Shown piece after piece: positions 1 through 5,553 of a stretch of DNA of 5,738 nucleotides. The stretch spans positions 1-5,738 of the forward strand of contig JAEEYY010000208.1 of the NCBI GenBank assembly GCA_016288355.1. Reading direction: 5' to 3'. The position numbers and the translations under genes are program-made. Origin of the DNA: Synergistes sp. (GTDB lineage Bacteria > Synergistota > Synergistia > Synergistales > Synergistaceae). Within the stretch, counting starts at the first letter, position 1. Each line of letters starts with the position of its first letter. The notes under the pieces were generated by a model. That model ran no database searches and was not told where the DNA came from. It saw nothing but the letters and a program-made list of their open reading frames with translations.

Positions 1-21
1 CAGGATCAAACTCTCCGTTTG
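1..21 (-). rRNA. rrs: 16S ribosomal RNA, 5' end only (partial)
   Basis: Read on the minus strand, positions 13 to 1 give GAGTTTGATCCTG, the near-universal start of bacterial 16S rRNA and the usual site of the 27F primer. Aligning this to the E. coli 16S start places the mature 5' end near position 21, give or take a few bases. The rest of the gene lies beyond the left edge. It points the same way as recA and the operon upstream. A strong promoter at 232-259 and a structured leader precede it, as expected for the first gene of an rRNA operon. Confidence 0.93.
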
Positions 22-50
22 ATTCTGTCACTCTTCCTTACTCGCCGGCT

Positions 51-78
51 CCGAAGCACAACTTGCGCTGCACTCCGG
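51..78 (-). other. Leader hairpin with GCAA tetraloop, proximal to 16S
   Basis: On the transcript strand a 12-base arm (78-67, CCGGAGTGCAGC) pairs fully with 62-51 (GTTGTGCTTCGG), counting G-U pairs, and is closed by the GNRA tetraloop GCAA (66-63). It ends about 30 nt before mature 16S. No U-run follows, so it is not a terminator. A processing or antitermination structure is the likely role (inference). Confidence 0.6.
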
Positions 79-103
79 ACTCTTTTTTCATTCTTAGGGC
101 CCG

Positions 104-147
104 GGTATCTCTTCCGGCTTTGCTTTCGCAATGCCTTCCGAAATACC
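104..147 (-). other. Leader hairpin with tandem G-A internal loop and GAAA tetraloop
   Basis: Transcript strand, outside to inside: an 8-bp stem (147-140 with 111-104), a symmetric internal loop GGAA/GGAA (139-136 and 115-112) able to form four consecutive G-A pairs, a GGC/GCC stem (135-133 with 118-116), a single A-A mismatch, a TTGC/GCAA stem, and a GAAA tetraloop (127-124). All 44 bases are accounted for. The symmetry and GNRA cap suggest a selected RNA structure and not a chance one. Its role is unknown. Confidence 0.6.
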
Positions 148-187
148 TTTCCTCTTCTTTCCCTTTTTCCCTTTTTGTCATGGTTCC

Positions 188-224
188 GCGCCGTCCATAA
201 AGGCGTTGCCTTTTCGAGCGGCGC
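188..224 (-). other. Leader hairpin at the very 5' end of the rRNA transcript
   Basis: GCGCCG (224-219) pairs with CGGCGC (193-188), and inside it AAAGGC (213-208) pairs with GCCTTT (204-199) around a 3-nt loop, with an asymmetric internal loop between the stems. The first base of the outer stem falls at or next to the predicted +1. The primary transcript would therefore begin with a hairpin. No U-tract follows, which argues against termination. Confidence 0.55.
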
Positions 225-246
225 ATTGTGTAGTATAGCACACAAT
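225..246 (-). repeat. 22-bp inverted repeat enclosing the rRNA -10 box
   Basis: ATTGTGT (246-240) and ACACAAT (231-225) are perfect 7-bp inverted arms separated by 8 bp. The spacer contains the TATACT hexamer. A dimeric regulator bound here would cover the -10 element. It could also be chance in AT-rich DNA. Confidence 0.45.
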
Positions 247-259
247 TTTCTTACGTCAA
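232..259 (-). promoter_or_regulatory. rRNA operon promoter, sigma-70 type
   Basis: The minus strand shows TTGACG (259-254), a 16-bp spacer and TATACT (237-232). Upstream (about 260-300) the sequence is strongly AT-rich, compatible with an UP element. Initiation is expected near 224-227. The 16-bp spacer and near-consensus boxes are typical of rRNA promoters. The segment after the -10 box is ACACAAT, which is not the GC-rich discriminator of stringently controlled E. coli rRNA promoters. Confidence 0.85.
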
Positions 260-291
260 CGAATACAACTCGTAAATAAGCCGTATAAAAC

Positions 292-320
292 ATTATCTGT
301 ATATTATCTTTTCAATACAA
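292..320 (-). promoter_or_regulatory. Possible second, distal rRNA promoter
   Basis: TTGTAT (320-315), a 17-bp spacer and GATAAT (297-292) form a plausible sigma-70 pair about 60 bp upstream of the main rRNA promoter. Tandem promoters are common for rRNA operons. The surrounding AT richness makes false matches likely, so this is tentative. Confidence 0.3.
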
Positions 321-360
321 AATAAATGTTAACCTTTTTATTGTTTGGGAAATAGCTGAC

Positions 361-406
361 ATTAAAAATTCGCGGCGTGTTTATTTGATAAACTGCCGCC
401 GCGGAA
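361..406 (-). terminator. Rho-independent terminator downstream of recA
   Basis: On the minus strand CGCGGCG (403-397) pairs with CGCCGCG (377-371). Inside, GTTTAT (393-388) pairs with ATAAAC (384-379) around a 3-nt loop, and AATTTTT follows at once. It sits about 60 nt after the recA stop. An A-rich stretch (about 408-437) precedes it, so on the plus strand the same hairpin is followed by long T-runs and could terminate in both directions. It separates the recA operon from the rRNA operon. Confidence 0.75.
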
Positions 407-462
407 ACTTTTAATATTTTTTTATTTTTTTATTTATTCGGGGAGCACAGGCTTTGGCAACG

Positions 463-1623
463 TTATATGTCCCCTTCTCCTGCCTTAGGCTCGGAAGGGA
501 CTTCACTCATGTCAAGCTTGAGCACGCCTTCTTCAAGGAGCGCTTCGACGCTCTCGTCGAGCGAGTTATCTTCGTGCGCGTCTTCAGCGGGTGCGTCTAT
601 AAGGCCTAGACCCTCGGCTACTTTATCGAGAACTTCTTTTCTTATCTCTTCCATAAGTTCCGGATGTTCCCCGATGTAGGCGGACGTAGCTTCCTTACCC
701 TGTGCGAGCGTCTCACCGTGGTACGCGAGCCACGAGCCTTTGCGCTTCACGACATTCTGATCGATAGCCATATCAAGCACGGCCATAGCTTTTGGCACTC
801 CCTTGCCGTATATAAGCGTGGTATGCGCCGTACGGAACGGCGGAGCAAGCTTGTTTTTCACGACCCTGACATAAAGTTCGTGCCCTATCGTAGTATCCCC
901 CTGCGTGACCGGTTTTCCGCGCTTTACTTCTATCCTGACGGAGCTGTAGAATTTCAGCGCCCTTCCGCCCGTCGTCGTTTCCGTGGGGCCGCTGCTGTAA
1001 CCGGTGCTTATCGTCGAACGAAGCTGATTTATAAATATCACGGTGGTCCTGCTCTTGGCTATCGAAGCCGTAAGGCGGCGCAGCGCGTAGCTCATAAGAC
1101 GGGCATGCAGCCCCACCTGGTTTCCCTCGCCCATCTTTCCGTCGATCTCAGCCTGGGGGGTGAGAGCCGCAACGGAGTCTATCACTATAAGGTCAAACGC
1201 ACCGCTGCGCACAAGCGTATCTACTATATAAAGAGCCTGTTCTCCGCTGTCCGGCTGAGACAGGTAGAGGTTGGCGGTGTCCACTCCGAGCGTCGCGGCA
1301 AGGCGCGGGTCGAGAGCATGCTCCGCGTCGATAAAAGCCGCTATCCCGCCGGCTTTCTGAGCTTCCGCAAGTATATGAAGAGCTATCGTCGTTTTTCCGC
1401 CGCCCTCCGGGCCGAATATCTCGACCACTCTGCCGCGCGGAACGCCGCCGATACCGAGCGCTACATCAAGCGGCAGTATGCCGGTCGGTATGAATTCGAC
1501 AGCTTTCTGCACCTCGTCTCCGAGCCGCATTATGGAACCGTCTCCGAATTTTCCTTTTATCTCGCTGATAGCCTGAGCCAATATATCTTCTTTAGTCACC
1601 GGGCCGCTGTTTTTTTTCGCCAT
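463..1623 (-). CDS. recA: Recombinase RecA
   Basis: RecA is the cytoplasmic ATP-dependent strand-exchange protein of homologous recombination and, in many bacteria, the co-protease that triggers the SOS response. The 386 residues cover the whole family: N-terminal helix, ATPase core and C-terminal domain ending in an acidic tail (about 343-386). Visible motifs are Walker A GPEGGGKTT (71-79, Lys77), the catalytic Glu101 in DAEHALD, Walker B LIVIDS (145-150, Asp149), FINQ (197-200) and ETTTGG (215-220). Compared with E. coli RecA from memory, the two Walker A serines are glycines, loop L1 is one residue longer and loop L2 two longer. The ATG start follows GGAGG with a 7-nt gap. It has its own promoter, overlapping the thpR stop, and a terminator follows. 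The frame is intact. Confidence 0.98.
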   Translation of the reverse strand: MAKKNSGPVTKEDILAQAISEIKGKFGDGSIMRLGDEVQKAVEFIPTGILPLDVALGIGGVPRGRVVEIFGPEGGGKTTIALHILAEAQKAGGIAAFIDAEHALDPRLAATLGVDTANLYLSQPDSGEQALYIVDTLVRSGAFDLIVIDSVAALTPQAEIDGKMGEGNQVGLHARLMSYALRRLTASIAKSRTTVIFINQLRSTISTGYSSGPTETTTGGRALKFYSSVRIEVKRGKPVTQGDTTIGHELYVRVVKNKLAPPFRTAHTTLIYGKGVPKAMAVLDMAIDQNVVKRKGSWLAYHGETLAQGKEATSAYIGEHPELMEEIRKEVLDKVAEGLGLIDAPAEDAHEDNSLDESVEALLEEGVLKLDMSEVPSEPKAGEGDI

Positions 1624-1630
1624 ATGTATG

Positions 1631-1635
1631 CCTCC
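1631..1635 (-). promoter_or_regulatory. recA ribosome binding site
   Basis: GGAGG on the minus strand lies 7 nt before the ATG at 1623. It is the strongest Shine-Dalgarno sequence inside the operon, consistent with recA being translated independently and not by coupling. Confidence 0.85.
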
Positions 1636-1670
1636 GTTTCGTCTGTTTTCCGTTTATGTTTACATACAGT

Positions 1671-1698
1671 ATTATATCAGCTATTTCTTAAGAGCAAA
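1671..1698 (-). promoter_or_regulatory. recA promoter with extended -10
   Basis: The minus strand reads TGATATAAT (1679-1671): a perfect TATAAT with the TG of an extended -10 element. The best -35 candidate is a poor TTTGCT (1698-1693) with a 16-bp spacer. Initiation would fall near 1664, leaving a 5' UTR of about 40 nt. The TG of the extended element begins just after the thpR stop (1683-1681), and the weak -35 lies within thpR. I see no E. coli type (CTGT-N8-ACAG) or Bacillus type (GAAC-N4-GTTC) LexA box around it. Confidence 0.65.
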
Positions 1699-2274
1699 GT
1701 GTTTCAGCGGCGTATATATAGGTCCGCCCGGCGTAAGCCTGCTTTCCATCATTATTATCTCTTCTGCCGTCCATTCCGGCAGCTCTATCGCGTCCCTCAC
1801 GAGCGCGGCCGCACAGCCCGGTTCAAGCGGGGCCGTATCTCTTCTGCGCCCGATGGTTATATGCGGCGAGAATCTTCTTTCTTCTTCGATGCCGAAGCGG
1901 CCGGCGCATTTTTCGACGACCCGCTGCAGTCTTCTCAGTTCAGCTGTCTGCCCCTTTATTCCGGCCCATATCACACGCGGCGAAGAAAGCGAAGGAAAAC
2001 CGCCTGTACCGGATACAGACAGGCGGAAAGCGCTTCCCAGATCTTCTTTTTCAAGCTGCCGGCAAAGCGCGTCAACTGTTTCCCGCTCTGTCTCCCCGCA
2101 GAATTTAAGTGTTATATGGATAGTATCTGCAGATACCCATCTTATGCCGGGACACGCGGCACGCCTGAGCGCGATCCACGTTGAAAGCATGCCGACCGAA
2201 GCGGAAGGCAGCTTAATGCATACAAAAACACGCATCAGCTTTGAACTGCCGCGGCCGGGAAAAGAACCGCCCAT
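1681..2274 (-). CDS. thpR: RNA 2',3'-cyclic phosphodiesterase / 2'-5' RNA ligase (ThpR, LigT)
   Basis: This is a member of the 2H phosphoesterase superfamily, acting on 2',3'-cyclic phosphate or 2'-5' linked RNA ends in the cytoplasm. The two diagnostic HxTx motifs are present: HITL at 53-56 and HITI at 138-141 (197-residue numbering), the second inside SPHITIGR. Length is normal for the family. The ATG at 2274 overlaps the pncC TAA by one base (TAATG), with a weak GGCGGAAG before it. A second ATG at 2235 would give a 184-residue protein beginning MRVFVCIKLP, which matches usual family N-termini better but has no Shine-Dalgarno. The first 13 residues are Gly/Ser-rich and not conserved, so the start is uncertain. 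Adjacency to recA is known in other bacteria, for example the Deinococcus cinA-ligT-recA operon. Confidence 0.92.
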   Translation of the reverse strand: MGGSFPGRGSSKLMRVFVCIKLPSASVGMLSTWIALRRAACPGIRWVSADTIHITLKFCGETERETVDALCRQLEKEDLGSAFRLSVSGTGGFPSLSSPRVIWAGIKGQTAELRRLQRVVEKCAGRFGIEEERRFSPHITIGRRRDTAPLEPGCAAALVRDAIELPEWTAEEIIMMESRLTPGGPIYTPLKHFALKK

Positions 2275-2774
2275 TATCTTCCGCCGTCTCTGCCGAAGAG
2301 CGACAGCAGATGCAGCAGCGCGCGCTCGACTGTCGCAGCGCGCACTTCCTCCCGGCCGCCTTTAAAAAAACATTTGAAGGCTTCTGTTCCTTTACATGAA
2401 GCGCAGCCGAACCATACCGTACCCGTCGGCTTGCCGGGGACCGCTCCGCCGGGGCCCGCTATGCCGGTCACGGCAAGGGCTATATCCGAAGAGAATATCC
2501 TTTTTGAACCCTCTGCCATTTCTCTTGTGCACTCTTCGCTGACCGCCCCGTGCTCAGCAAGCGTCTTGTGCGACACGCCCAGGATGTTTTCCTTTGCAGC
2601 GTTCTCGTATGTAACGGCAGAACCGGAAAAAACATCCGAGGCTCCGGCTATATCTGTTACGGCAGCCGCTATCATACCGCCGGTGCAGGATTCCGCAAGA
2701 GAAAGATGCAGACCGCGTGCGCGCAGCGCCTCTATTAGTTCCGCAGCAAGGGCTTCCGTTCTACGTTCTGTCAT
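2274..2774 (-). CDS. pncC: Nicotinamide-nucleotide amidohydrolase (CinA C-terminal domain family)
   Basis: PncC deamidates nicotinamide mononucleotide to nicotinate mononucleotide, recycling the by-product of NAD-dependent DNA ligase in the pyridine nucleotide cycle. The 166-residue product is the stand-alone CinA C-terminal domain, without the N-terminal MoCF-like domain of full-length CinA. Conserved blocks are LAESCTGG (26-33), DIAGASDVF (41-49), VTYENAAK (54-61), HGAVSEE (75-81) and VTGIAGPGG (102-110). I chose ATG 2774 because it forms an ATGA overlap with the pgpA stop and puts the domain at the usual place. An upstream ATG at 2825 would add 17 residues lying inside pgpA. There is no strong Shine-Dalgarno, so coupling is likely. 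CinA-family genes beside recA are widespread. Confidence 0.93.
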   Translation of the reverse strand: MTERRTEALAAELIEALRARGLHLSLAESCTGGMIAAAVTDIAGASDVFSGSAVTYENAAKENILGVSHKTLAEHGAVSEECTREMAEGSKRIFSSDIALAVTGIAGPGGAVPGKPTGTVWFGCASCKGTEAFKCFFKGGREEVRAATVERALLHLLSLFGRDGGR

Positions 2775-3259
2775 CTGCCTGCCATCTTCAGTATCATCGC
2801 AAGCCCGCCGGCAAAGAAGAACCACGTCAGAGCGCGAAGCAGCAGGTTCACTATCACGCCGCCCGCTATATCGTCCGCCATAATGCCGGCGCCGCCCGGT
2901 ATCTTTTCAAAATTCTTCACCGGGAAGGGTTTCGTAATGTCAACCAGACGGAACAGAAAAAGCGCCACTATCGCATATGAGAGCTCAAGCCCCCATGATG
3001 ATATCCATACACCTACCACTTCGTCGATCACGACCTCGCCCGGATCGGTGCGTCCTGCCGCTTTCTCGTACCTGTCCGCCGCGGCGCACCCTGCGACCGC
3101 CGCGGCCGCTATCACCCAAAGCGGCAGTCCTCCTGCCGCAAGCCATATGGCAGTGCCTGCGATGGAACCGAGCGTTCCCGGCATCTTCGAAAAGCGCCCG
3201 AGAGTCCCGACTGTCGCTATCATGCCGTACCACGTCTTCATCTCGTCGGTAATTATCAT
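2771..3259 (-). CDS. pgpA: Phosphatidylglycerophosphatase A
   Basis: This membrane enzyme dephosphorylates phosphatidylglycerophosphate to phosphatidylglycerol, the last step of that lipid's synthesis. The 162 residues are full length. Family motifs are PGTLGS (27-32), IDEVVGVW (78-85), FRLVDITKPFP (103-113) and GIMADDIAGG (125-134), giving the acidic metal-binding residues Asp79, Glu80, Asp107, Asp129 and Asp130. Hydrophobic segments at about 34-60, 94-106 and 131-157 fit an integral membrane protein. The ATG overlaps the rimO stop by 4 bp, with a weak GGGGAAGAG upstream. Phosphatidylglycerol synthase (pgsA) often fills this slot near cinA-recA in other bacteria. Here the next enzyme of the same pathway does. 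Confidence 0.95.
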   Translation of the reverse strand: MIITDEMKTWYGMIATVGTLGRFSKMPGTLGSIAGTAIWLAAGGLPLWVIAAAAVAGCAAADRYEKAAGRTDPGEVVIDEVVGVWISSWGLELSYAIVALFLFRLVDITKPFPVKNFEKIPGGAGIMADDIAGGVIVNLLLRALTWFFFAGGLAMILKMAGR

Positions 3260-4548
3260 ATTGTCTCTTCCCCCGCCATATCGTGCGGCATCACATCTGT
3301 TATAAGCACCCGGATGACATCCCCTTCTTTAAGGCTGTCTCTTATGTTTCTTATTTCTATCGTGCCGTCTACCTCCGGCGCTTCGCGGAAGGACCGTCCT
3401 TCGGCATAGTTTTCTTCGCTGTTTACATACTCGACCAGCACGTCAAGCTTTCTTCCGGCAAAGCGCAGCTGCCGCGACAGGGAGATCTCTTCCTGCAGGC
3501 TCATTAGTTCGTCAAGGCGTTTTTGTGCCGTACGCGGGGACACCTGAGGCTGCATCCCCGCAGCCGGAGTCCCCTCCTCGGGAAAGAACGTAAAAGCCCC
3601 CATCCTGTCGAACTGAACATCACTGATAAAGGCCTTCAGATCATCAAAATGCTTTTTCGTCTCTCCCGGGAAACCGACCATGCAGGTGGTTCTCAAAGCA
3701 AAATCCGGATCAGCTGCCCGCGCCGTTTCAAATATCGAACGAAGAGCGCCAGGCTCCGTGCTGCGGTTCATCGCGGCGAGTATTTCCGAATCCGAGTGCT
3801 GTATCGGTATATCCAGGTAGTGCAGAATCTGCACTCCGGAAGCGACGCGCTCTATTAGTTTTTTGTCCACGCGCGACGGGTGCAGATAGAGCAGCCTTAT
3901 CCACAGACTGCGCGGCAGGGAGCTTTCAAGCGCGTCGAGCAGTTCGGCAAGGTGAGGACGCCCGTCAATATCGACGCCGTAGACCGTAAGGTCCTGACCT
4001 ACTACACACAGTTCCCGCGCACCTTCCTCCGCAAGCTGGCAGGCTTCCCGCACCACGGTATCTGGCGGCAGAGATCGCAGGCCGCCGCGTATCGAAGGTA
4101 TCGCGCAGTAGGAGCACCTGTTGTCACAACCCTCGCTTATTTTGAGATAGCGTGAAAAAGGCGAAGAAGAGGGCAGCTTACCGCGTATCCTCTTGCAGGA
4201 CATATGGGTATCCAGCGCGTCAAGCACTTCCTGCCACTCTTCGCTCTTTGCCCATATGTCGACAGTGCCGAGCTCACGGCGCAGGTCGTCCCCGTATCTG
4301 TTGACAAGGCAGCCCACAACGCCTATTTTTTTCAGTTTTCCGTTTTTTTTAAGCTCTTCAAGATCAAGTATCGCGGAAATACTCTCTTCAACCGCTGGGC
4401 GTATGAAACCGCAGGTATTGACTATTGCGCACTCAGCTTCTTCAACAGAAGATACGACAATGTGTCCGGCCGCAGAGAGCGCTCCGGCGAGGCATTCGCT
4501 GTCGACCCTGTTTTTAGCACATCCGAGCGTCAGACAGTAGATCTTCAT
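3256..4548 (-). CDS. rimO: Ribosomal protein S12 methylthiotransferase RimO
   Basis: RimO is a radical-SAM enzyme that adds a methylthio group to the conserved aspartate of ribosomal protein S12. All three domains are present in 430 residues. The N-terminal MTTase domain carries the auxiliary cluster cysteines Cys10 (LGCAKNRVDSE), Cys46 (NTCGF) and Cys80 (VGCL). The radical-SAM core has CxxxCxxC at Cys141, Cys145 and Cys148 (EGCDNRCSYCAIP). A C-terminal TRAM domain runs from about 365 to 425. The LGCAKNRVDSE and AIPSIRG motifs favour RimO over the tRNA enzyme MiaB. The ATG overlaps the stop of the upstream gene by 4 bp and has no clear Shine-Dalgarno, which suggests coupled translation. It ends in a 4-bp overlap with pgpA. 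The frame is intact. Confidence 0.96.
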   Translation of the reverse strand: MKIYCLTLGCAKNRVDSECLAGALSAAGHIVVSSVEEAECAIVNTCGFIRPAVEESISAILDLEELKKNGKLKKIGVVGCLVNRYGDDLRRELGTVDIWAKSEEWQEVLDALDTHMSCKRIRGKLPSSSPFSRYLKISEGCDNRCSYCAIPSIRGGLRSLPPDTVVREACQLAEEGARELCVVGQDLTVYGVDIDGRPHLAELLDALESSLPRSLWIRLLYLHPSRVDKKLIERVASGVQILHYLDIPIQHSDSEILAAMNRSTEPGALRSIFETARAADPDFALRTTCMVGFPGETKKHFDDLKAFISDVQFDRMGAFTFFPEEGTPAAGMQPQVSPRTAQKRLDELMSLQEEISLSRQLRFAGRKLDVLVEYVNSEENYAEGRSFREAPEVDGTIEIRNIRDSLKEGDVIRVLITDVMPHDMAGEETI

Positions 4549-5546
4549 TTATAAAGCGCGTCCGCTTCATTATCCGTATCGACCGGCATATTGAGCAGAT
4601 AGAGAGAAAGACCGCTGTCGGTAAGACCTGCCGCAATTCCTACCGCAAGGCGTATGCGCGCCTTGTAAGGGTTGAGGTTCCCTCCTGACATGACTCCCAT
4701 CTCTGTCAGTTTTTCAAAAGAGCCTTCGAAGTCTCCCGTTTTATGCACATCGGGAATCATGCAGCGCGATGTGATCACTACCGGTATGCGGCGCCGCAGT
4801 ATATTGCGGACCGTAGGCACCCAGGACGGCGGGATGTTCCCGGCGCCGAAACCCGAAAGTACAAGGCCTCTGAGCTCACGCGCCTGCGCAAGCGATGAAA
4901 GCAATGCTTCACCGCCGCCGAGACATGCCTGTACTATCTCGACGCAGGGCAGTTCGGCCGGCCTGCGCGAAAGAAAGGATGGGCGGCGCACATCGCCGAA
5001 AAACTTTACCACGCCGTTCTGCATATTGCCGACAGGACCGCGGACAAGAGACTGGAATGTATTGAAAGATGACGCCGGGTCCGCGAACGTTACGTCGTCC
5101 GCGGAGAACAGCTCTCCGCCTGAGCATACCAGAACGCCCTTGCCCCTGGCGTCCTCAGAGAGCGCGGCAAGCACCGAGCAGCGCAGATTCATCAGTACTT
5201 CTTTCGCTCCGGTGCGCCCGCGCAGCATCAGGCTGGCAAATATAACCGGCTCTTCGCGGCGCCAAAACAGGTTTGCCATATAAGCCATTTCCTCCATGAC
5301 GCCATTGCCGGAGACCACGATGATGCCGGCGTAGCCTGCATCGGCCAGCGACTCGAACATCTCCTCCATCGCCAGCGTCATGGACATCGAGTAGTGCGAG
5401 CTCGGCTGAGTGCTCCATTCTTTAATATCACAGATTCCCGCCAGCCCGTCAGGAAGGTAGCCGAGCAGAAGCTGGGGGTCTGCGTTATCTTCTTCTGAAA
5501 AAGAATTGCCTGCAATAACAAGCGCCAATTTTGTCTGCGGAACCAA
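4545..5546 (-). CDS. Asparaginase/glutaminase-fold protein, probably catalytically degenerate
   Basis: The protein matches type I/II L-asparaginases over its full length (333 residues). VSGNGVMEEMAY (78-89) corresponds to the THGTDTMEETAY block, ARGKGVLV (133-140) and DDVT (150-153) to the mid-domain blocks, GFGAGNIPP to the GxGxGN turn, and SGGNLNPYKAR to the C-terminal SGxLNPxKAR signature. Aligned by eye to E. coli AnsB, Thr12 becomes Ser15, Thr89 becomes Asn81, Asp90 becomes Gly82 and Lys162 becomes Phe154. The classical amidohydrolase mechanism should therefore be lost, so I give no gene symbol. A binding or regulatory role, or a different reaction, is possible. There is no signal peptide, so it is cytoplasmic. 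The start is TTG 5546, behind GGAGG with a 7-nt gap. The longer frame from TTG 5624 would include the promoter. It is the first gene of the operon and overlaps rimO by 4 bp. Confidence 0.85.
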   Translation of the reverse strand: MVPQTKLALVIAGNSFSEEDNADPQLLLGYLPDGLAGICDIKEWSTQPSSHYSMSMTLAMEEMFESLADAGYAGIIVVSGNGVMEEMAYMANLFWRREEPVIFASLMLRGRTGAKEVLMNLRCSVLAALSEDARGKGVLVCSGGELFSADDVTFADPASSFNTFQSLVRGPVGNMQNGVVKFFGDVRRPSFLSRRPAELPCVEIVQACLGGGEALLSSLAQARELRGLVLSGFGAGNIPPSWVPTVRNILRRRIPVVITSRCMIPDVHKTGDFEGSFEKLTEMGVMSGGNLNPYKARIRLAVGIAAGLTDSGLSLYLLNMPVDTDNEADALYK

Positions 5547-5553
5547 ATCTATT

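Larger units (their letters stand above)
22..226 (-). other. pre-16S rRNA leader
   Basis: This stretch lies between the predicted start of the rRNA promoter (about position 224-227) and mature 16S. It is transcribed but has no convincing coding content. It contains three hairpins (188-224, 104-147, 51-78) and a 31-nt run of only purines on the transcript strand (146-176). I looked for an E. coli or Bacillus type boxA antitermination element and found no convincing match. The part that pairs with the 16S-23S spacer for RNase III processing cannot be identified because the 3' partner is outside the window. Confidence 0.8.

Noticed and set aside
188..224. Hairpin considered as an attenuator or terminator of rRNA transcription
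   Set aside because: No U-tract follows the stem. The downstream bases are GAACCATGAC.
6..293. Arg/Lys-rich 95-codon minus-strand frame across the rRNA leader
   Set aside because: It spans the rRNA promoter and hairpins and runs into 16S. The basic composition comes from purine-rich leader RNA and not from a ribosomal-type protein.
664..2184. Long open frame of 506 codons on the plus strand, antisense to recA and thpR
   Set aside because: It is complementary to two certain genes, is rich in Arg, His, Tyr and Ser as antisense frames of GC-biased genes are, matches no family and has no plausible start signal.
1628..2365. 245-codon plus-strand frame over thpR and the end of pncC
   Set aside because: Antisense shadow of two recognised genes with a low-complexity Ser/Ala/Pro composition and no domain.
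2772..2825. Upstream ATG extending PncC by 17 residues
   Set aside because: The extension lies within the pgpA coding end, is not part of the CinA domain, and the ATGA-coupled ATG at 2774 explains the start better.
2985..3252. Arg/Gly-rich frames on both strands within pgpA
   Set aside because: Out-of-frame reads of a gene with clear PgpA motifs. No independent start signals.
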